Origin: an uncultured Methanomassiliicoccaceae archaeon
GTDB lineage: Archaea; Thermoplasmatota; Thermoplasmata; Methanomassiliicoccales; Methanomethylophilaceae
Length of the DNA: 64,000 bases
NCBI GenBank assembly: GCA_905187815.1
Contig: CAJJJM010000002.1
Location: 1-64,000, forward strand
Direction: 5' to 3'
The position numbers and the translations under genes are program-made. Under the pieces are notes generated by a model. It saw only the letters and a list, made by a program, of their open reading frames with translations, was not told where the DNA came from and searched no databases. Positions 25,783 to 34,033 of the stretch are shown here, one piece after another (the first letter of the stretch is position 1; the number at the start of each line of letters is the position of its first letter).

Positions 25783-27057
25783 TCACGGGCCGAGGCAGGT
25801 GATGGGCACAACATAGACGCCATCATCCCGACGGTATGCCGCGGGGGCGGTGCCGCATATCACGCAGAGGAATTCGGGGAGCGGCCAGCCCTGGTTCTCG
25901 TAGACCTTGCGTACCTTCATCAGGCTACGGACGCCCTCGGCAATCTTGTCAGTGCCGGTTTTCATCTCGAATGCACCCCATCTGCCATCGTTCCATTCCA
26001 CGACCGCATCGGCTTCGCGGCCTTTATCGTCACGATAGTGGTAGACGGACCCGCCACTGGCTTCCGCATAGATGTTCAGGTCCCTGATGCACATCGACTC
26101 GAACAGATATCCGAACGTGCGTAGGTCTCTCATGAGTCTCTCCTCATTGAGGCCCATGGCTGCAACAGCGAGCGAAGGGTCTGTGAGGCGTCTCTTAGGA
26201 CTCTTGCCGACCTTGACAGACGAGCGTGCGTTCGCGTTGAACGATGGTTGATCCTCCACCACGAAGACCCTTTTCAGGAGATCTATGTATTTCGATACGG
26301 TCTGATCAGTCACGGTTTCGTCTTCGAACTCTGCGACATCTCTGGCAATGGTGGCATTGCTTGCGACGGTGCCCTCATTGCGAGCCAGGGATCTGAACAC
26401 CATCGTCATCTTGGTCTCGTCACATCCTCCTTCCAGACGCGATGCATCCCCGACGGTTTTCATGACATAGTCCTTATGGACTTCCAACGCTGATCCGGCA
26501 TCCATCCCAATCAATCTGGGCCAACCGCCACGGACTGTCAGGCCTATTATATCTTCCAACGATACTTTCTTGATATCTGTGAAAACGTCCGCTCCATCGA
26601 AGAGGGATGCCAGGGATACCGAGCCGTCCGAATCCCCGGATTCGAACAGGGACATTGTGCGCATGCGCATTGAACCGATTCTGCCTGTGCCACTGTGGTA
26701 CACACCTTTGTTGACGGGTGTCGATGAGCCTGTCAGGATGAAACGACCGTTCATCCTGCTGTCATCAATCTTGATCTTGGTTGCATCCCAGATATGAGGG
26801 AATTCCTGCCATTCGTCTATCAGGTGAGGGGCGTCTCCTCTGAACGCATACTCCACATTGTTTGAGACCAATTGGCGGTTGGCGAAGTTGTCTGTCGGAT
26901 CCGCGATCATGAACGCGCTGTTGGACATATTCAGCGATGTCCAGGTCTTCCCACATCCGCGCGGTCCTTCGACGCATACCGCACCGAACACTTCGAGCAT
27001 TCTCGCGAGTCTGCGATCCGCGATCCTCTGCATATACCCCTCCTTCGTCAGAGTCAC
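25783..27057 (-). CDS. DUF4143-type AAA ATPase (AAA_14/DUF4143)
   Basis: A 424-residue predicted ATPase. The N-terminal AAA_14 domain has Walker A GPRGCGKT (31-38), Walker B APHLIDEWQEFP and sensor FILTGSSTP. The C-terminal DUF4143 domain resembles restriction-endonuclease folds: LRTFGYLFESMCIRDL, YHYRDDKGREADAVVEW (D...E region) and AFEMKTG (E-x-K). Such proteins are abundant, mobile and variably present in archaea and gut bacteria; their function is unknown. GTG at 27057 with a nearby GGTGAG gives the standard TKEGYMQRI N-terminus. ATG at 27033, behind a GGAGG, would remove it. A three-palindrome array lies upstream. Confidence 0.8.
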   Translation of the reverse strand: MTLTKEGYMQRIADRRLARMLEVFGAVCVEGPRGCGKTWTSLNMSNSAFMIADPTDNFANRQLVSNNVEYAFRGDAPHLIDEWQEFPHIWDATKIKIDDSRMNGRFILTGSSTPVNKGVYHSGTGRIGSMRMRTMSLFESGDSDGSVSLASLFDGADVFTDIKKVSLEDIIGLTVRGGWPRLIGMDAGSALEVHKDYVMKTVGDASRLEGGCDETKMTMVFRSLARNEGTVASNATIARDVAEFEDETVTDQTVSKYIDLLKRVFVVEDQPSFNANARSSVKVGKSPKRRLTDPSLAVAAMGLNEERLMRDLRTFGYLFESMCIRDLNIYAEASGGSVYHYRDDKGREADAVVEWNDGRWGAFEMKTGTDKIAEGVRSLMKVRKVYENQGWPLPEFLCVICGTAPAAYRRDDGVYVVPITCLGP

Positions 27058-27095
27058 GTTCTCACCGGGCTGTTCATACGCGGTGTGTATACTTG

Positions 27096-27163
27096 AATAT
27101 AGCGAATTATCTATGTTAAAAATGGAGAATTCTCCATATCGAACATAGAGAATTCTCCATGTT
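27096..27163. promoter_or_regulatory. Array of three 22-bp palindromes at 23-bp pitch (candidate operator)
   Basis: Three palindromic boxes occupy 27096-27117, 27119-27140 and 27142-27163, with single-base spacers, so their centres are exactly 23 bp apart. The six half-sites read outward-in as AATATAGCGAA, AACATAGATAA, AAAATGGAGAA, GATATGGAGAA, AACATAGAGAA and AACATGGAGAA (consensus AAYATRGAGAA). The innermost 16 bp of the middle box (27122-27137) are a perfect palindrome. The first box overlaps the minus-strand TATA-like element of the ATPase gene. The arrangement, roughly two helical turns between like faces, suits cooperative binding by a dimeric regulator. No regulator can be named. Confidence 0.7.
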
Positions 27164-27226
27164 GTTATTACACAATCATATCGTCCAGACAACGGCGTCC
27201 AAGGTCCATGTCGGCCCTTCGGAGTC

Positions 27227-27760
27227 TCACATCCAGCCCCGATCATATCCTTTGAAGCAGTCCAGGCATACGATCTTCCCGTTCTGGAACCTCATCATGT
27301 CCTCCCTGGCGCTCTCCCCACAGATCTCGCAGGTCCTGCTCTCGAACATCCTGGCCCCCTCGGGGAATGGGAATCCGGGCCCCTTGAAGTCGAAGAGTTC
27401 CTCCAATGGCATGTTCAGGACCCTGTCGATCACATCCCTCTTCTCCCCGCTTCTGTCGAACGGTTTCAGGACGGCTCTCACGGACCTTCCCGTGTCCCGG
27501 TCGAAGAAAGAGAACGCGTTCTTGCCACGCGGTCTCAGGATCATGTTGCCCTTTCCCACGGTGCAGGACATTATGCACTGGATGGAGTCCACACCGCAGC
27601 TGTCGTTCTCCGACACGCAGACGATGTCCTCGTCCTCTGTCCTCTTGAGGGTCGTACCCAGTCTCTCCGATGCCGCCTCGGCGGCTCTGTACCCTATCGC
27701 AAGTCCGGGGCATGCATGCCCGTGGAACTTGACGCATTCTTCCCATAGCTCCTGATTCAT
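27227..27760 (-). CDS. fmdE: FmdE family protein with C-terminal zinc ribbon
   Basis: A 177-residue protein. The N-terminal FmdE domain has FHGHACPGLAIGYRA (residues 12-26) and SENDSCGVDSIQ, whose His/Cys residues form the metal site of the family. The C-terminus is a zinc ribbon, TCEICGESAR...GKIVCLDCFKGY. FmdE was first named as a subunit accompanying molybdenum formylmethanofuran dehydrogenase, but Methanomassiliicoccales lack that pathway, so the role here is different and unknown. It is separated from the ABC ATPase gene upstream by four bases, so it probably works with, or senses, the metal or cofactor that this transporter carries. Confidence 0.85.
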   Translation of the reverse strand: MNQELWEECVKFHGHACPGLAIGYRAAEAASERLGTTLKRTEDEDIVCVSENDSCGVDSIQCIMSCTVGKGNMILRPRGKNAFSFFDRDTGRSVRAVLKPFDRSGEKRDVIDRVLNMPLEELFDFKGPGFPFPEGARMFESRTCEICGESAREDMMRFQNGKIVCLDCFKGYDRGWM

Positions 27761-27764
27761 AGTC

Positions 27765-28613
27765 TCAGATCTCCTCTATCCCCATGCCATGCCCATGAGG
27801 CTCCAGGTGGTCGTGGATGTCATGGGGGTGATGGTGGCTCTGGAGGTGCCTGTACTTCTCTGAGTGGCTCGGGACCACCAGGGGGACTCCCTTGTGGTCG
27901 ACGATCTCCGCATCGATCCCGTACACGTCCCTGATGAGGTCCTCGGTTATGACCTCCAGGCCGCCGTAGGCGGCGACCAGTCCGTCCTTCATGAAAAGGA
28001 ACCTGTCCGAATAGTGAACGGCCAGGTTGATGTCGTGCATCGTCATTATCGTGCACATGCTCCGCATCCTGACGGCGTCCATGATCATGTGCATGGTCTT
28101 GTGCTGGTTGGCGATGTCCAGGTTGTTGGTGGGTTCGTCCAGGATGAGCACCGAGGGCTCCTGGACCAGTGCGCGTGCGATCTGTGCCTTCTGGAACTCC
28201 CCGCCGCTGATCTCGTCGCAGTATCTCAGGGCGAGGTCGTGCATGCCGAGAGCGTCGATGACCGAGCTGACCTTGTCCAGGTCGTCCTGGGTGGCGATCC
28301 AGTCTATGTACGGTTTCCTTCCCAGCAGGATGGCATCGAAGACGCTCATGCGGGACACGGGCACGGATTGCGGCACGAATCCGATGACCTTGGCGAGATC
28401 CCTCCCCTTTAGGGTGCCGACGTCCGTCCCGTCCACCGTGATGGTCCCGGCGTCCTGTCTGTGCAGGGCGCACAGGCATCTGAGCAGGGTCGTCTTCCCG
28501 GTGCCGTTGGGTCCAAGGATGGACACCACCGTGTTGTCCTCGACATCGAAGCTCACGTCCCTCAGCACCTCGTGCTGGCCGTACGAGAACCTGAGGTTCC
28601 TGACCTCCATCAT
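27765..28613 (-). CDS. FecE-type ABC transporter ATPase with histidine-rich tail
   Basis: A 282-residue ATPase of the iron-siderophore/cobalamin/tungstate type importers. Walker A GPNGTGKTT (34-42), Q-loop VIGFVPQS, signature ISGGEFQKAQ, Walker B LILDEPTNNLD and H-loop TMHDINLA are intact. The last ~30 residues hold eleven or more His interspersed with Asp/Pro (HHHPHDIHDHLEPHGHG), a metal-binding tail not needed for ATP hydrolysis. The start ATG at 28613 overlaps the permease stop (ATGA). The tail and the FmdE partner suggest transport or storage of a transition metal rather than a plain siderophore; that is inference. Confidence 0.9.
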   Translation of the reverse strand: MMEVRNLRFSYGQHEVLRDVSFDVEDNTVVSILGPNGTGKTTLLRCLCALHRQDAGTITVDGTDVGTLKGRDLAKVIGFVPQSVPVSRMSVFDAILLGRKPYIDWIATQDDLDKVSSVIDALGMHDLALRYCDEISGGEFQKAQIARALVQEPSVLILDEPTNNLDIANQHKTMHMIMDAVRMRSMCTIMTMHDINLAVHYSDRFLFMKDGLVAAYGGLEVITEDLIRDVYGIDAEIVDHKGVPLVVPSHSEKYRHLQSHHHPHDIHDHLEPHGHGMGIEEI

Positions 28614-29698
28614 ACCGTGCTCCTCCTGCGTCCCTTGAGCAGGATCGCTATGAACAGCGGTCCGCCGATGGCCGATGTGATGATCCCGACGGGGATCGTC
28701 GGGAAGATGACGTAGGTTCCGACAACGTATGACAGCAGCATGACCAGCGCGCCCATCATTATCGAACCTACCAGGACGTACCTGTTGTCGTTCCCCACGA
28801 GGCGCTTGACGATGTGCGGGCCGACCAGGCCTATGAACCCGATCACGCCGCAGAAGGATACCACCATGGCAGTCAGAACCGCGGATAGGGTCAGGACGAG
28901 GAAGCGGGTCAGGCGGATGTTCACCCCCAGTCCCCTGGCGACGTCCTCGCCGGACTCCATCGCGTTCAGGTCCCACCTCTTGTAGAGGAAGTACGATGAG
29001 ATCGCCAGCAATGCGATCACGATGATCGCGAGGTTGTCCCACGAGGCCTTGCTGAGGCTTCCGAACTGCCAGTAGACGATGGCCGAGAGCGCGACATCAC
29101 TGGCGATGTACTGCAGGAACGCCAGGCCCGCGGAGAATATGGAGCTGATGGCCATCCCTGCGAGAACGATAGTCTCGGGGGTGCACTCCGTCATCTTGAC
29201 CATGAGGAGCATAACGCCGGTGGCGACCATGGCGAACAGGAAGGCCATGATGGTTACCGCCGCGGTGTTGTTGATGTCGTATCCGGAGCTGTTGGATACA
29301 AACACCCCTGCATCCATGAAGATGATGGCCAGGGACGCCCCGAACGCCGCCGCGTTGGACAGGCCCAGGGTGAATGGCGATGCCAGCGGGTTCCTGAGGA
29401 TGCTCTGCATCACCGCCCCGGCGATCCCCAGGGCCGCCCCGGCCGCGATCGCCGTGAACACGTACTTCAGACGGAGGTCCCACACTACCGTGCTGGACCA
29501 TGACCCGTCCGGATGGAAGATGTAGTGTATTATCTCGGACAGGGACAGTCCCGTGGACCCCAGGCCGATAGTGACTATGGACAGTGCCACGAGCAGCACC
29601 GTGCATGCGATGATGAACCCCGTCTTCCTTCTGGAGTACTTGAGATAGCCCTCCTTGGTCGCAGGGGAATCGTTGTTCGCGCTTCTGTCAATGAGCAT
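28610..29698 (-). CDS. FecCD-type ABC transporter permease
   Basis: A 362-residue membrane protein with about ten hydrophobic helices and FecCD/BtuC motifs: DLRLKYVFTAIAAGAALGIAGAVMQ near residues 74-98 (RxP-like region followed by G-x-x-L-x-x-x-G), NPLASPFTLGLSNAAAFGA, and SFCGVIGFIGLVGPHIVKRLVG, the cytoplasmic coupling helix that contacts the ATPase. It forms the homodimeric channel of the importer encoded here. It lies 60 bases downstream of the binding protein and overlaps the ATPase start, so the order is binding protein, permease, ATPase, FmdE. Confidence 0.92.
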   Translation of the reverse strand: MLIDRSANNDSPATKEGYLKYSRRKTGFIIACTVLLVALSIVTIGLGSTGLSLSEIIHYIFHPDGSWSSTVVWDLRLKYVFTAIAAGAALGIAGAVMQSILRNPLASPFTLGLSNAAAFGASLAIIFMDAGVFVSNSSGYDINNTAAVTIMAFLFAMVATGVMLLMVKMTECTPETIVLAGMAISSIFSAGLAFLQYIASDVALSAIVYWQFGSLSKASWDNLAIIVIALLAISSYFLYKRWDLNAMESGEDVARGLGVNIRLTRFLVLTLSAVLTAMVVSFCGVIGFIGLVGPHIVKRLVGNDNRYVLVGSIMMGALVMLLSYVVGTYVIFPTIPVGIITSAIGGPLFIAILLKGRRRSTV

Positions 29699-29758
29699 AG
29701 GATCACTGTGCTCGATTCGGATGTGAAGGTAGCCCGGGATGCCCGGGCGAGGGCGGAC

Positions 29759-30964
29759 TCAGACCGTCCTGAATTCGAACCTCCCTCCGTCATCGACGAT
29801 CTCAACCTGTGCGAGGAGCGACATGTCGTACCCAAGACGGCCGAAGTAGTCCTGATAGGCGGCATCCATCTTCTGGAACACGTCCTTCCCGGCATCGCCG
29901 TAGAACACCGTGTAGATGTTGTCGATCCTCTCGAGCATCTGCTCCCCCGTCAGCTGTCCGTAGAACACATGGGCGAGGAAGTACCCGTTCACCAGTACGC
30001 CGTCGTAGTTCGTGCCGAATCCCGAGACGGGCATCGCGGTGTAGATGCGGACATCGTTGTCCGGGTCGGAATCGCTGTTGATGGAGTGGTAGTACTGCAT
30101 CACGAGCTGGCTGTTGGGGTCGCCGTACTTGTCGGCGGACGAGGGGTCGAGGACCATGATGTCGAAATCCATCCGGGCGAGGCGTTCGACGGGTATCTCG
30201 ACCTTGGATGTCTCCCCGCCCGTGTAGGCGTTTTGCAGGCCGGTGAGCGTGAACGGGTCGTATCTGGCCAGCGTGGTGTTCAGGGTGTTGGTCCCGCCGT
30301 AGTTGGCGCCTGCGAGATACGCCCTGAGGTCGGATTCACCGACCAGCGAGCGTATGTCCTTGATGATGCCGTCGATGCCGGTTATGAGCTCCTCCGCCCT
30401 TTCCTCCTGTCCCAGCAGCTTCCCGAGCGTATCTATCGTTCCCGATATCTCATCAGATATCCCGGAGACATCCTCGTCCCAGAGGTCCATCTGGACCTTC
30501 AGAACGAACGTGGGTGCGGCGTTCGACAGGATCTCGACGTTGTCCCTGTACGTGGTGTAGACGGTATCCATGACCACGACCAGGCTGGGATTCTTGCTTG
30601 CGATAGACTCGACCGTCTCGTTGTCCAGCGTGTTGTTGGCATGGTATTCACAGTCGGTGTAGTCGAACGCGAACGCGTAGCCGCGGCCGTTGAGCGGGTT
30701 GTTGACCTCGTTCATGTCGACCTCGATCACATGGTCTTGGACATCGAACATCGAGAGCAGCCTGAGCGGACTGGTGCTCATGCCAACCACGACGATGCCA
30801 CCATCCAGGGATTCCGGGATCGGCACCGACCTGCCGGCGCTGTCCGTCACATGGTCCGCCTCATCCTGTATGTCGTCGCCTCCGTGGTCGGTCATCAGGA
30901 CTGCGCCTGCCCCGGCCAGGACGACGATCGCCACGATCACGATGGCCCATGTAATACTTTTCAT
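29759..30964 (-). CDS. ABC transporter substrate-binding protein (FepB/TroA-like)
   Basis: A 401-residue type III binding protein. Residues 5-23 form an uncleaved membrane anchor (ITWAIVIVAIVVLAGAGAVL), followed by an acidic linker and the DSAGRSVPIPESL start of the periplasmic-binding-protein 2 fold. NPSLVVVMDTVYTT and DFDIMVLDPSS mark the two lobes, joined by a long helix (about residues 175-205). In archaea such proteins face the pseudo-periplasm. Metal, siderophore, corrinoid or molybdate/tungstate are possible ligands; the sequence does not decide. The ATG at 30964 is leaderless behind TTTAATAAA on the minus strand. Confidence 0.85.
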   Translation of the reverse strand: MKSITWAIVIVAIVVLAGAGAVLMTDHGGDDIQDEADHVTDSAGRSVPIPESLDGGIVVVGMSTSPLRLLSMFDVQDHVIEVDMNEVNNPLNGRGYAFAFDYTDCEYHANNTLDNETVESIASKNPSLVVVMDTVYTTYRDNVEILSNAAPTFVLKVQMDLWDEDVSGISDEISGTIDTLGKLLGQEERAEELITGIDGIIKDIRSLVGESDLRAYLAGANYGGTNTLNTTLARYDPFTLTGLQNAYTGGETSKVEIPVERLARMDFDIMVLDPSSADKYGDPNSQLVMQYYHSINSDSDPDNDVRIYTAMPVSGFGTNYDGVLVNGYFLAHVFYGQLTGEQMLERIDNIYTVFYGDAGKDVFQKMDAAYQDYFGRLGYDMSLLAQVEIVDDGGRFEFRTV

Positions 30965-31009
30965 AAATACGTGTTACGTAAATAATACTTTATTAAAATT
31001 TGTAATACC
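30952..31009 (-). promoter_or_regulatory. Promoter and candidate metal-responsive operator of the FmdE-linked transporter
   Basis: On the minus strand a TATA box (TTTAATAAA, 30990-30999) precedes the binding-protein ATG by about 30 nt. The region repeats an AGTATTA element (complement TAATACT at 30952 and 30983, TAATACC at 31003), and TTACGTAA (30974-30981) is a perfect 8-bp palindrome between TATA and start. A repressor bound there would block transcription, as metal-responsive regulators do. The repeats are visible; the regulator is unknown. Confidence 0.45.
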
Positions 31010-31075
31010 GAACGAACAGAGTGGACGATGCCGTCCCAGGATAATCCTTAAACCCTCCGTGCCAATCCCATCGAT

Positions 31076-31762
31076 ATGGCAGACCTGCATGACCGCTGGG
31101 TCGCGGAGAGGAGGAACGAGCACTACTACAAGCTCGCGAAGAAGCTGAACTACCGTTCCAGGGCATCCTTCAAGCTGATCCAGATCGACAACCGCTTCGG
31201 GATCTTCAAGCCCGGCGATGCGGTGGTGGACCTGGGCGCCTGTCCCGGAGGGTGGTGCCAGGTCGCGCAGGAACGCACATGGCCGAACGGCAGGGTCATC
31301 GGTGTGGATCTGAGATACATCAAGCCCATCGACGGGGTCGAGACGTTCATCGGTGACATCACACACGATTCGACGATGATCGAGCTGATGGACAGGTTCG
31401 GGGGCAAGGCGGACGTGGTCCTGTCCGACATGGCTCCGAACATAGCGGGTCATTATTCCATGGACCATGCCAGGTCCATCAACCTCTGCATGTACGCTGT
31501 CGACGTGTGCGATCGCATCCTCAAGAAGGAGGGCAAGCTGGTCATGAAGGTCTTCATGGGAGACATGTTTGATTCTCTCATGACCGAGCTGAAGAAGCGT
31601 TTCCAGTCCGTCAAGGTCCATTCACCGGATGCCTCCAGGGACACGTCCTCGGAGGTCTACGTGATCTGCCAGGGTTACTACGGCAAGTCTGGCATAACCC
31701 TGAAGAAGCCCGAGGTCGAGGAGAAGAAGCCCGAGTTCACCGTGAAGGGCGGGTTCATCTGA
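31076..31762 (+). CDS. rlmE: 23S rRNA (uridine-2'-O) methyltransferase RlmE/FtsJ
   Basis: A 228-residue Rossmann methyltransferase of the FtsJ family that 2'-O-methylates U2552-equivalent in 23S rRNA. The SAM motif is VVDLGACPGGW (50-60). The catalytic K-D-K-E tetrad is complete: K33 (RASFKL), D118 (LSDMAP), K158 (LVMKVF) and E193 (SSEVY). A ~25-residue Lys/Glu/Pro-rich tail extends beyond the E. coli protein (208 residues). Its last eight bases overlap the convergent Schlafen-type gene. Confidence 0.93.
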   Translation: MADLHDRWVAERRNEHYYKLAKKLNYRSRASFKLIQIDNRFGIFKPGDAVVDLGACPGGWCQVAQERTWPNGRVIGVDLRYIKPIDGVETFIGDITHDSTMIELMDRFGGKADVVLSDMAPNIAGHYSMDHARSINLCMYAVDVCDRILKKEGKLVMKVFMGDMFDSLMTELKKRFQSVKVHSPDASRDTSSEVYVICQGYYGKSGITLKKPEVEEKKPEFTVKGGFI

Positions 31763-33266
31763 CGGCTCTTCTGCGGCATATCCTCTGACGGCTGTCGTTC
31801 GGTTTGTCCGGGAACAGGTATTCCAGCTCGCCCAGTTCTATCAACTCGTTTATGCATCTTCTCAGGACTGGCGTGACGGCGGAGTATCCCAGTTCCATCG
31901 CTATGGTCTTGGATGGCAGGCACCCCTCCCTGTCCAGAACCTCGATTATATCCTGTTTGATGTCCTTCGATGAACGTCTTCTCTGCTCCCTACGGATGGC
32001 TGGCCGGATTGGGTCCCCCTTGAAGTCGGGATGCACTGGGATCGTGACACTCAGATACGTCCTGTCGGCGTCAGTCTCGTAGATGGGTGGCTCGGAGCCA
32101 TTGTGTCTCAGGGATTCGACGATCATGGCCAGTCCGGTGTTGCGTCCTTCGGTGAGGTGGAGCTCCTTCAGGAAATCGCCCAGACGCTTGTTCCTATAGA
32201 ACCTGCCCCTCATCCTGAGGTTGCGTATGTCCTCGTCCGGTATCCCGGGTTCCGGGCCCGGAAGGCTTGTGATCTCGATGCGGTCGTTGTAGATGTACAC
32301 CTTGACCGGTTCCGGGATTTCGTAGCTCCTGTGGTAGAGCGCGTTCACGAGAACCTCCCTTATCGCCTCGAGGGGATAATTGAAGTATCTGAGGGCCTCG
32401 GTCTGTCCGGGCACCTTCCTCACTCTCTCTACGATCACTCTGTCCCTGATGAACTCGATCGCTCTGACGATCTGCATGTTCACCGGGCCGTTGAACGTGG
32501 CCTCATCCATCAGCCTCCCTGCGGGATCATGGATGATCGCCACCTCGGTTCTGGAGTACGGGAAGTGGTCCTCGGGTCTGGGGGAGAACATCATGAGCGC
32601 GGCATTGATGGGCCTGAGATCCTCTTTCGGTCCTCTGACCAGTCTCATCATGCCATAGAGCTCCATGTCCGGGATATCCTGTCCGGCAAGGTTGCTTCCG
32701 ACGCTGTCCAGATACTCCTCGACAAGACCGCGCTTCACATCCCTCAGGGTTCCCGCAGACGATGCTCTCTCGTCGAACGAGACCCTTCTGGACAGCTCCA
32801 TGAGACGCACCTCCTCGTCTCTGTTCGCCCTCACCGTGTGGGATCCATGTCTTATGTAGTAGGCCTTCTCGATGTTGTGTTTCTTATCGGATCCCAGGGA
32901 TACCGGGCATTTGAACGGACGCCTGTCATCACTCGTCGCCCAGATGACAACGATCCTCTTTCCGTCGATCTCCTCCACGGACATCTCTGGTATGTACTTC
33001 GGCTCTATCGTATTGCATACGTTGATCAGTCCGCGGTCGATCTCCACAATGTCCCTGTCCGTAAGGCCGATGATGTCCCCTCTGCATCCATCATCATCCT
33101 CTATGCCGATCATCACGTATCCTCCGCCAAGGTCCTCGTAGTCATTGGCGAATGCGCATACTGTGTGCAGGATGCGCTCCGGATTCCAGTTTCTCTTATA
33201 CTCCACCCTGTTGCTCTCCACAGTGCGACCGTTGAGAATGGCTGAAACGTTGATCGGCAGTCCCAT
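31755..33266 (-). CDS. Schlafen/AlbA_2-type putative DNA-binding ATPase regulator
   Basis: A 503-residue protein. The N-terminal Schlafen AlbA_2 domain has ESNRVEYKRNW (17-27), AFANDYEDLGGGYVMIGIED and AYYIRHGSHT. The middle holds an HATPase_c_4 region, FNYPLEAIREVLVNALYHRSY with YIYNDRIEI. The C-terminus is a winged helix (IKQDIIEVLDREG...YSAVTPVLRRCINELIELG). Such proteins are common in gut microbes, variably present and often near mobile or defence genes; they are annotated as transcriptional regulators or helicase-like without firm function. A (CTCATA)n microsatellite covers its promoter. Confidence 0.8.
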   Translation of the reverse strand: MGLPINVSAILNGRTVESNRVEYKRNWNPERILHTVCAFANDYEDLGGGYVMIGIEDDDGCRGDIIGLTDRDIVEIDRGLINVCNTIEPKYIPEMSVEEIDGKRIVVIWATSDDRRPFKCPVSLGSDKKHNIEKAYYIRHGSHTVRANRDEEVRLMELSRRVSFDERASSAGTLRDVKRGLVEEYLDSVGSNLAGQDIPDMELYGMMRLVRGPKEDLRPINAALMMFSPRPEDHFPYSRTEVAIIHDPAGRLMDEATFNGPVNMQIVRAIEFIRDRVIVERVRKVPGQTEALRYFNYPLEAIREVLVNALYHRSYEIPEPVKVYIYNDRIEITSLPGPEPGIPDEDIRNLRMRGRFYRNKRLGDFLKELHLTEGRNTGLAMIVESLRHNGSEPPIYETDADRTYLSVTIPVHPDFKGDPIRPAIRREQRRRSSKDIKQDIIEVLDREGCLPSKTIAMELGYSAVTPVLRRCINELIELGELEYLFPDKPNDSRQRICRRRAVR

Positions 33267-33286
33267 TTCAGCACCTCGCCATTGTG

Positions 33287-33331
33287 CTCATACTCATACT
33301 CATACTCATACTCATACTCATACTCATACTC
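33287..33331. repeat. Hexanucleotide microsatellite (CTCATA) x7.5
   Basis: Seven full perfect copies of CTCATA plus CTC run from 33287 to 33331. They lie 21-65 bases upstream of the Schlafen-type gene's ATG (minus strand), where its TATA/BRE elements should be, and ~75 bases before the FAH gene on the other side. Repeat-number change by polymerase slippage would move promoter spacing by six bases per step without affecting coding frames. Confidence 0.95.
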
Positions 33332-33404
33332 TTCCAGTCAGACCCTAGGATACTGTTGCGTTCGCCGTCGACATGTGTATATCGTCGGCATCCAATCGCC
33401 ATTC

Positions 33405-34031
33405 ATGGCACCCGGAAAGATCGTCTGCATAGGCTGGAACTACCGCTCCCATGTGAAGGAGCTCGAGTCCGAGCTACCGAAGGAGCCGACGGTGTTCCTC
33501 AAACCGTCAAGCTGTCTCATATCGGATGGGGACAGCATAGTCATACCGTCCGGCGTCACCAATGTCCAGCACGAGGTCGAACTCGCGGTCATCTTCGGGA
33601 CGAGGTGCAAGGATGCGACGGAGGCCGATGCCCTGTCGTACATCTCCCATGTGGCGGTCTTCAACGACGTGTCCGCCAGGGATATGCAGACCGAGGCCCG
33701 CCGGACAGGCAACACCTGGGACCTCAGCAAGGGCATGGACACGTTCGGACCCATGTCGGAGCCGGTGCCGGTCGGGATCGTGGGGGACCTTCAGGATCTG
33801 GAGCTGACGCTGACGGTCAACGGCGAGGTCAGACAGCACGGGAACACTCGCAACATGATCTTCCCCGTCGCCCGGCTGATATCGTACGTCACAAGGTTCA
33901 TGACCATGGAGCCGGGGGACATCCTGATTACAGGCACTCCAGAGGGTGTGTCCGAGATAAGGCCCGGGGACACCGTCAGGGCGGAGATCCGTGGCGTCGG
34001 TTCGGTCACCAATCCCGTCACATCCCGCTGA
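33405..34031 (+). CDS. Fumarylacetoacetate hydrolase (FAH) family protein
   Basis: A 208-residue FAH-fold enzyme, the family of acylpyruvate hydrolases and 2-oxo-acid decarboxylases. It has CIGWNYRSHVKEL near the N-terminus, EVELAVIFG (metal ligand Glu pair E-x-E), FNDVSARDMQ (ligand Asp) and the C-terminal PGDILITGTPEGV. All metal-binding positions appear kept, so it is likely an active Mg2+-dependent acylpyruvase or oxaloacetate decarboxylase-like protein. TGTGTATATC (about 33374-33383) is the TATA box for a leaderless ATG at 33405. Upstream in-frame codons run through the microsatellite and are not coding. Confidence 0.88.
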   Translation: MAPGKIVCIGWNYRSHVKELESELPKEPTVFLKPSSCLISDGDSIVIPSGVTNVQHEVELAVIFGTRCKDATEADALSYISHVAVFNDVSARDMQTEARRTGNTWDLSKGMDTFGPMSEPVPVGIVGDLQDLELTLTVNGEVRQHGNTRNMIFPVARLISYVTRFMTMEPGDILITGTPEGVSEIRPGDTVRAEIRGVGSVTNPVTSR

Positions 34032-34033
34032 CG

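Noticed and set aside
27096..27163. A short CRISPR array (three similar repeats)
   Set aside because: The repeats are palindromic and separated by single bases, with no spacer-length unique DNA and no cas genes in the window. An operator array fits.
33282..33404. Coding frames running through the (CTCATA)n repeat (SYSYSY or ILILIL peptides)
   Set aside because: A hexamer repeat gives simple dipeptide runs in all frames; the FAH start is better set at 33405 by its TATA box and family start.
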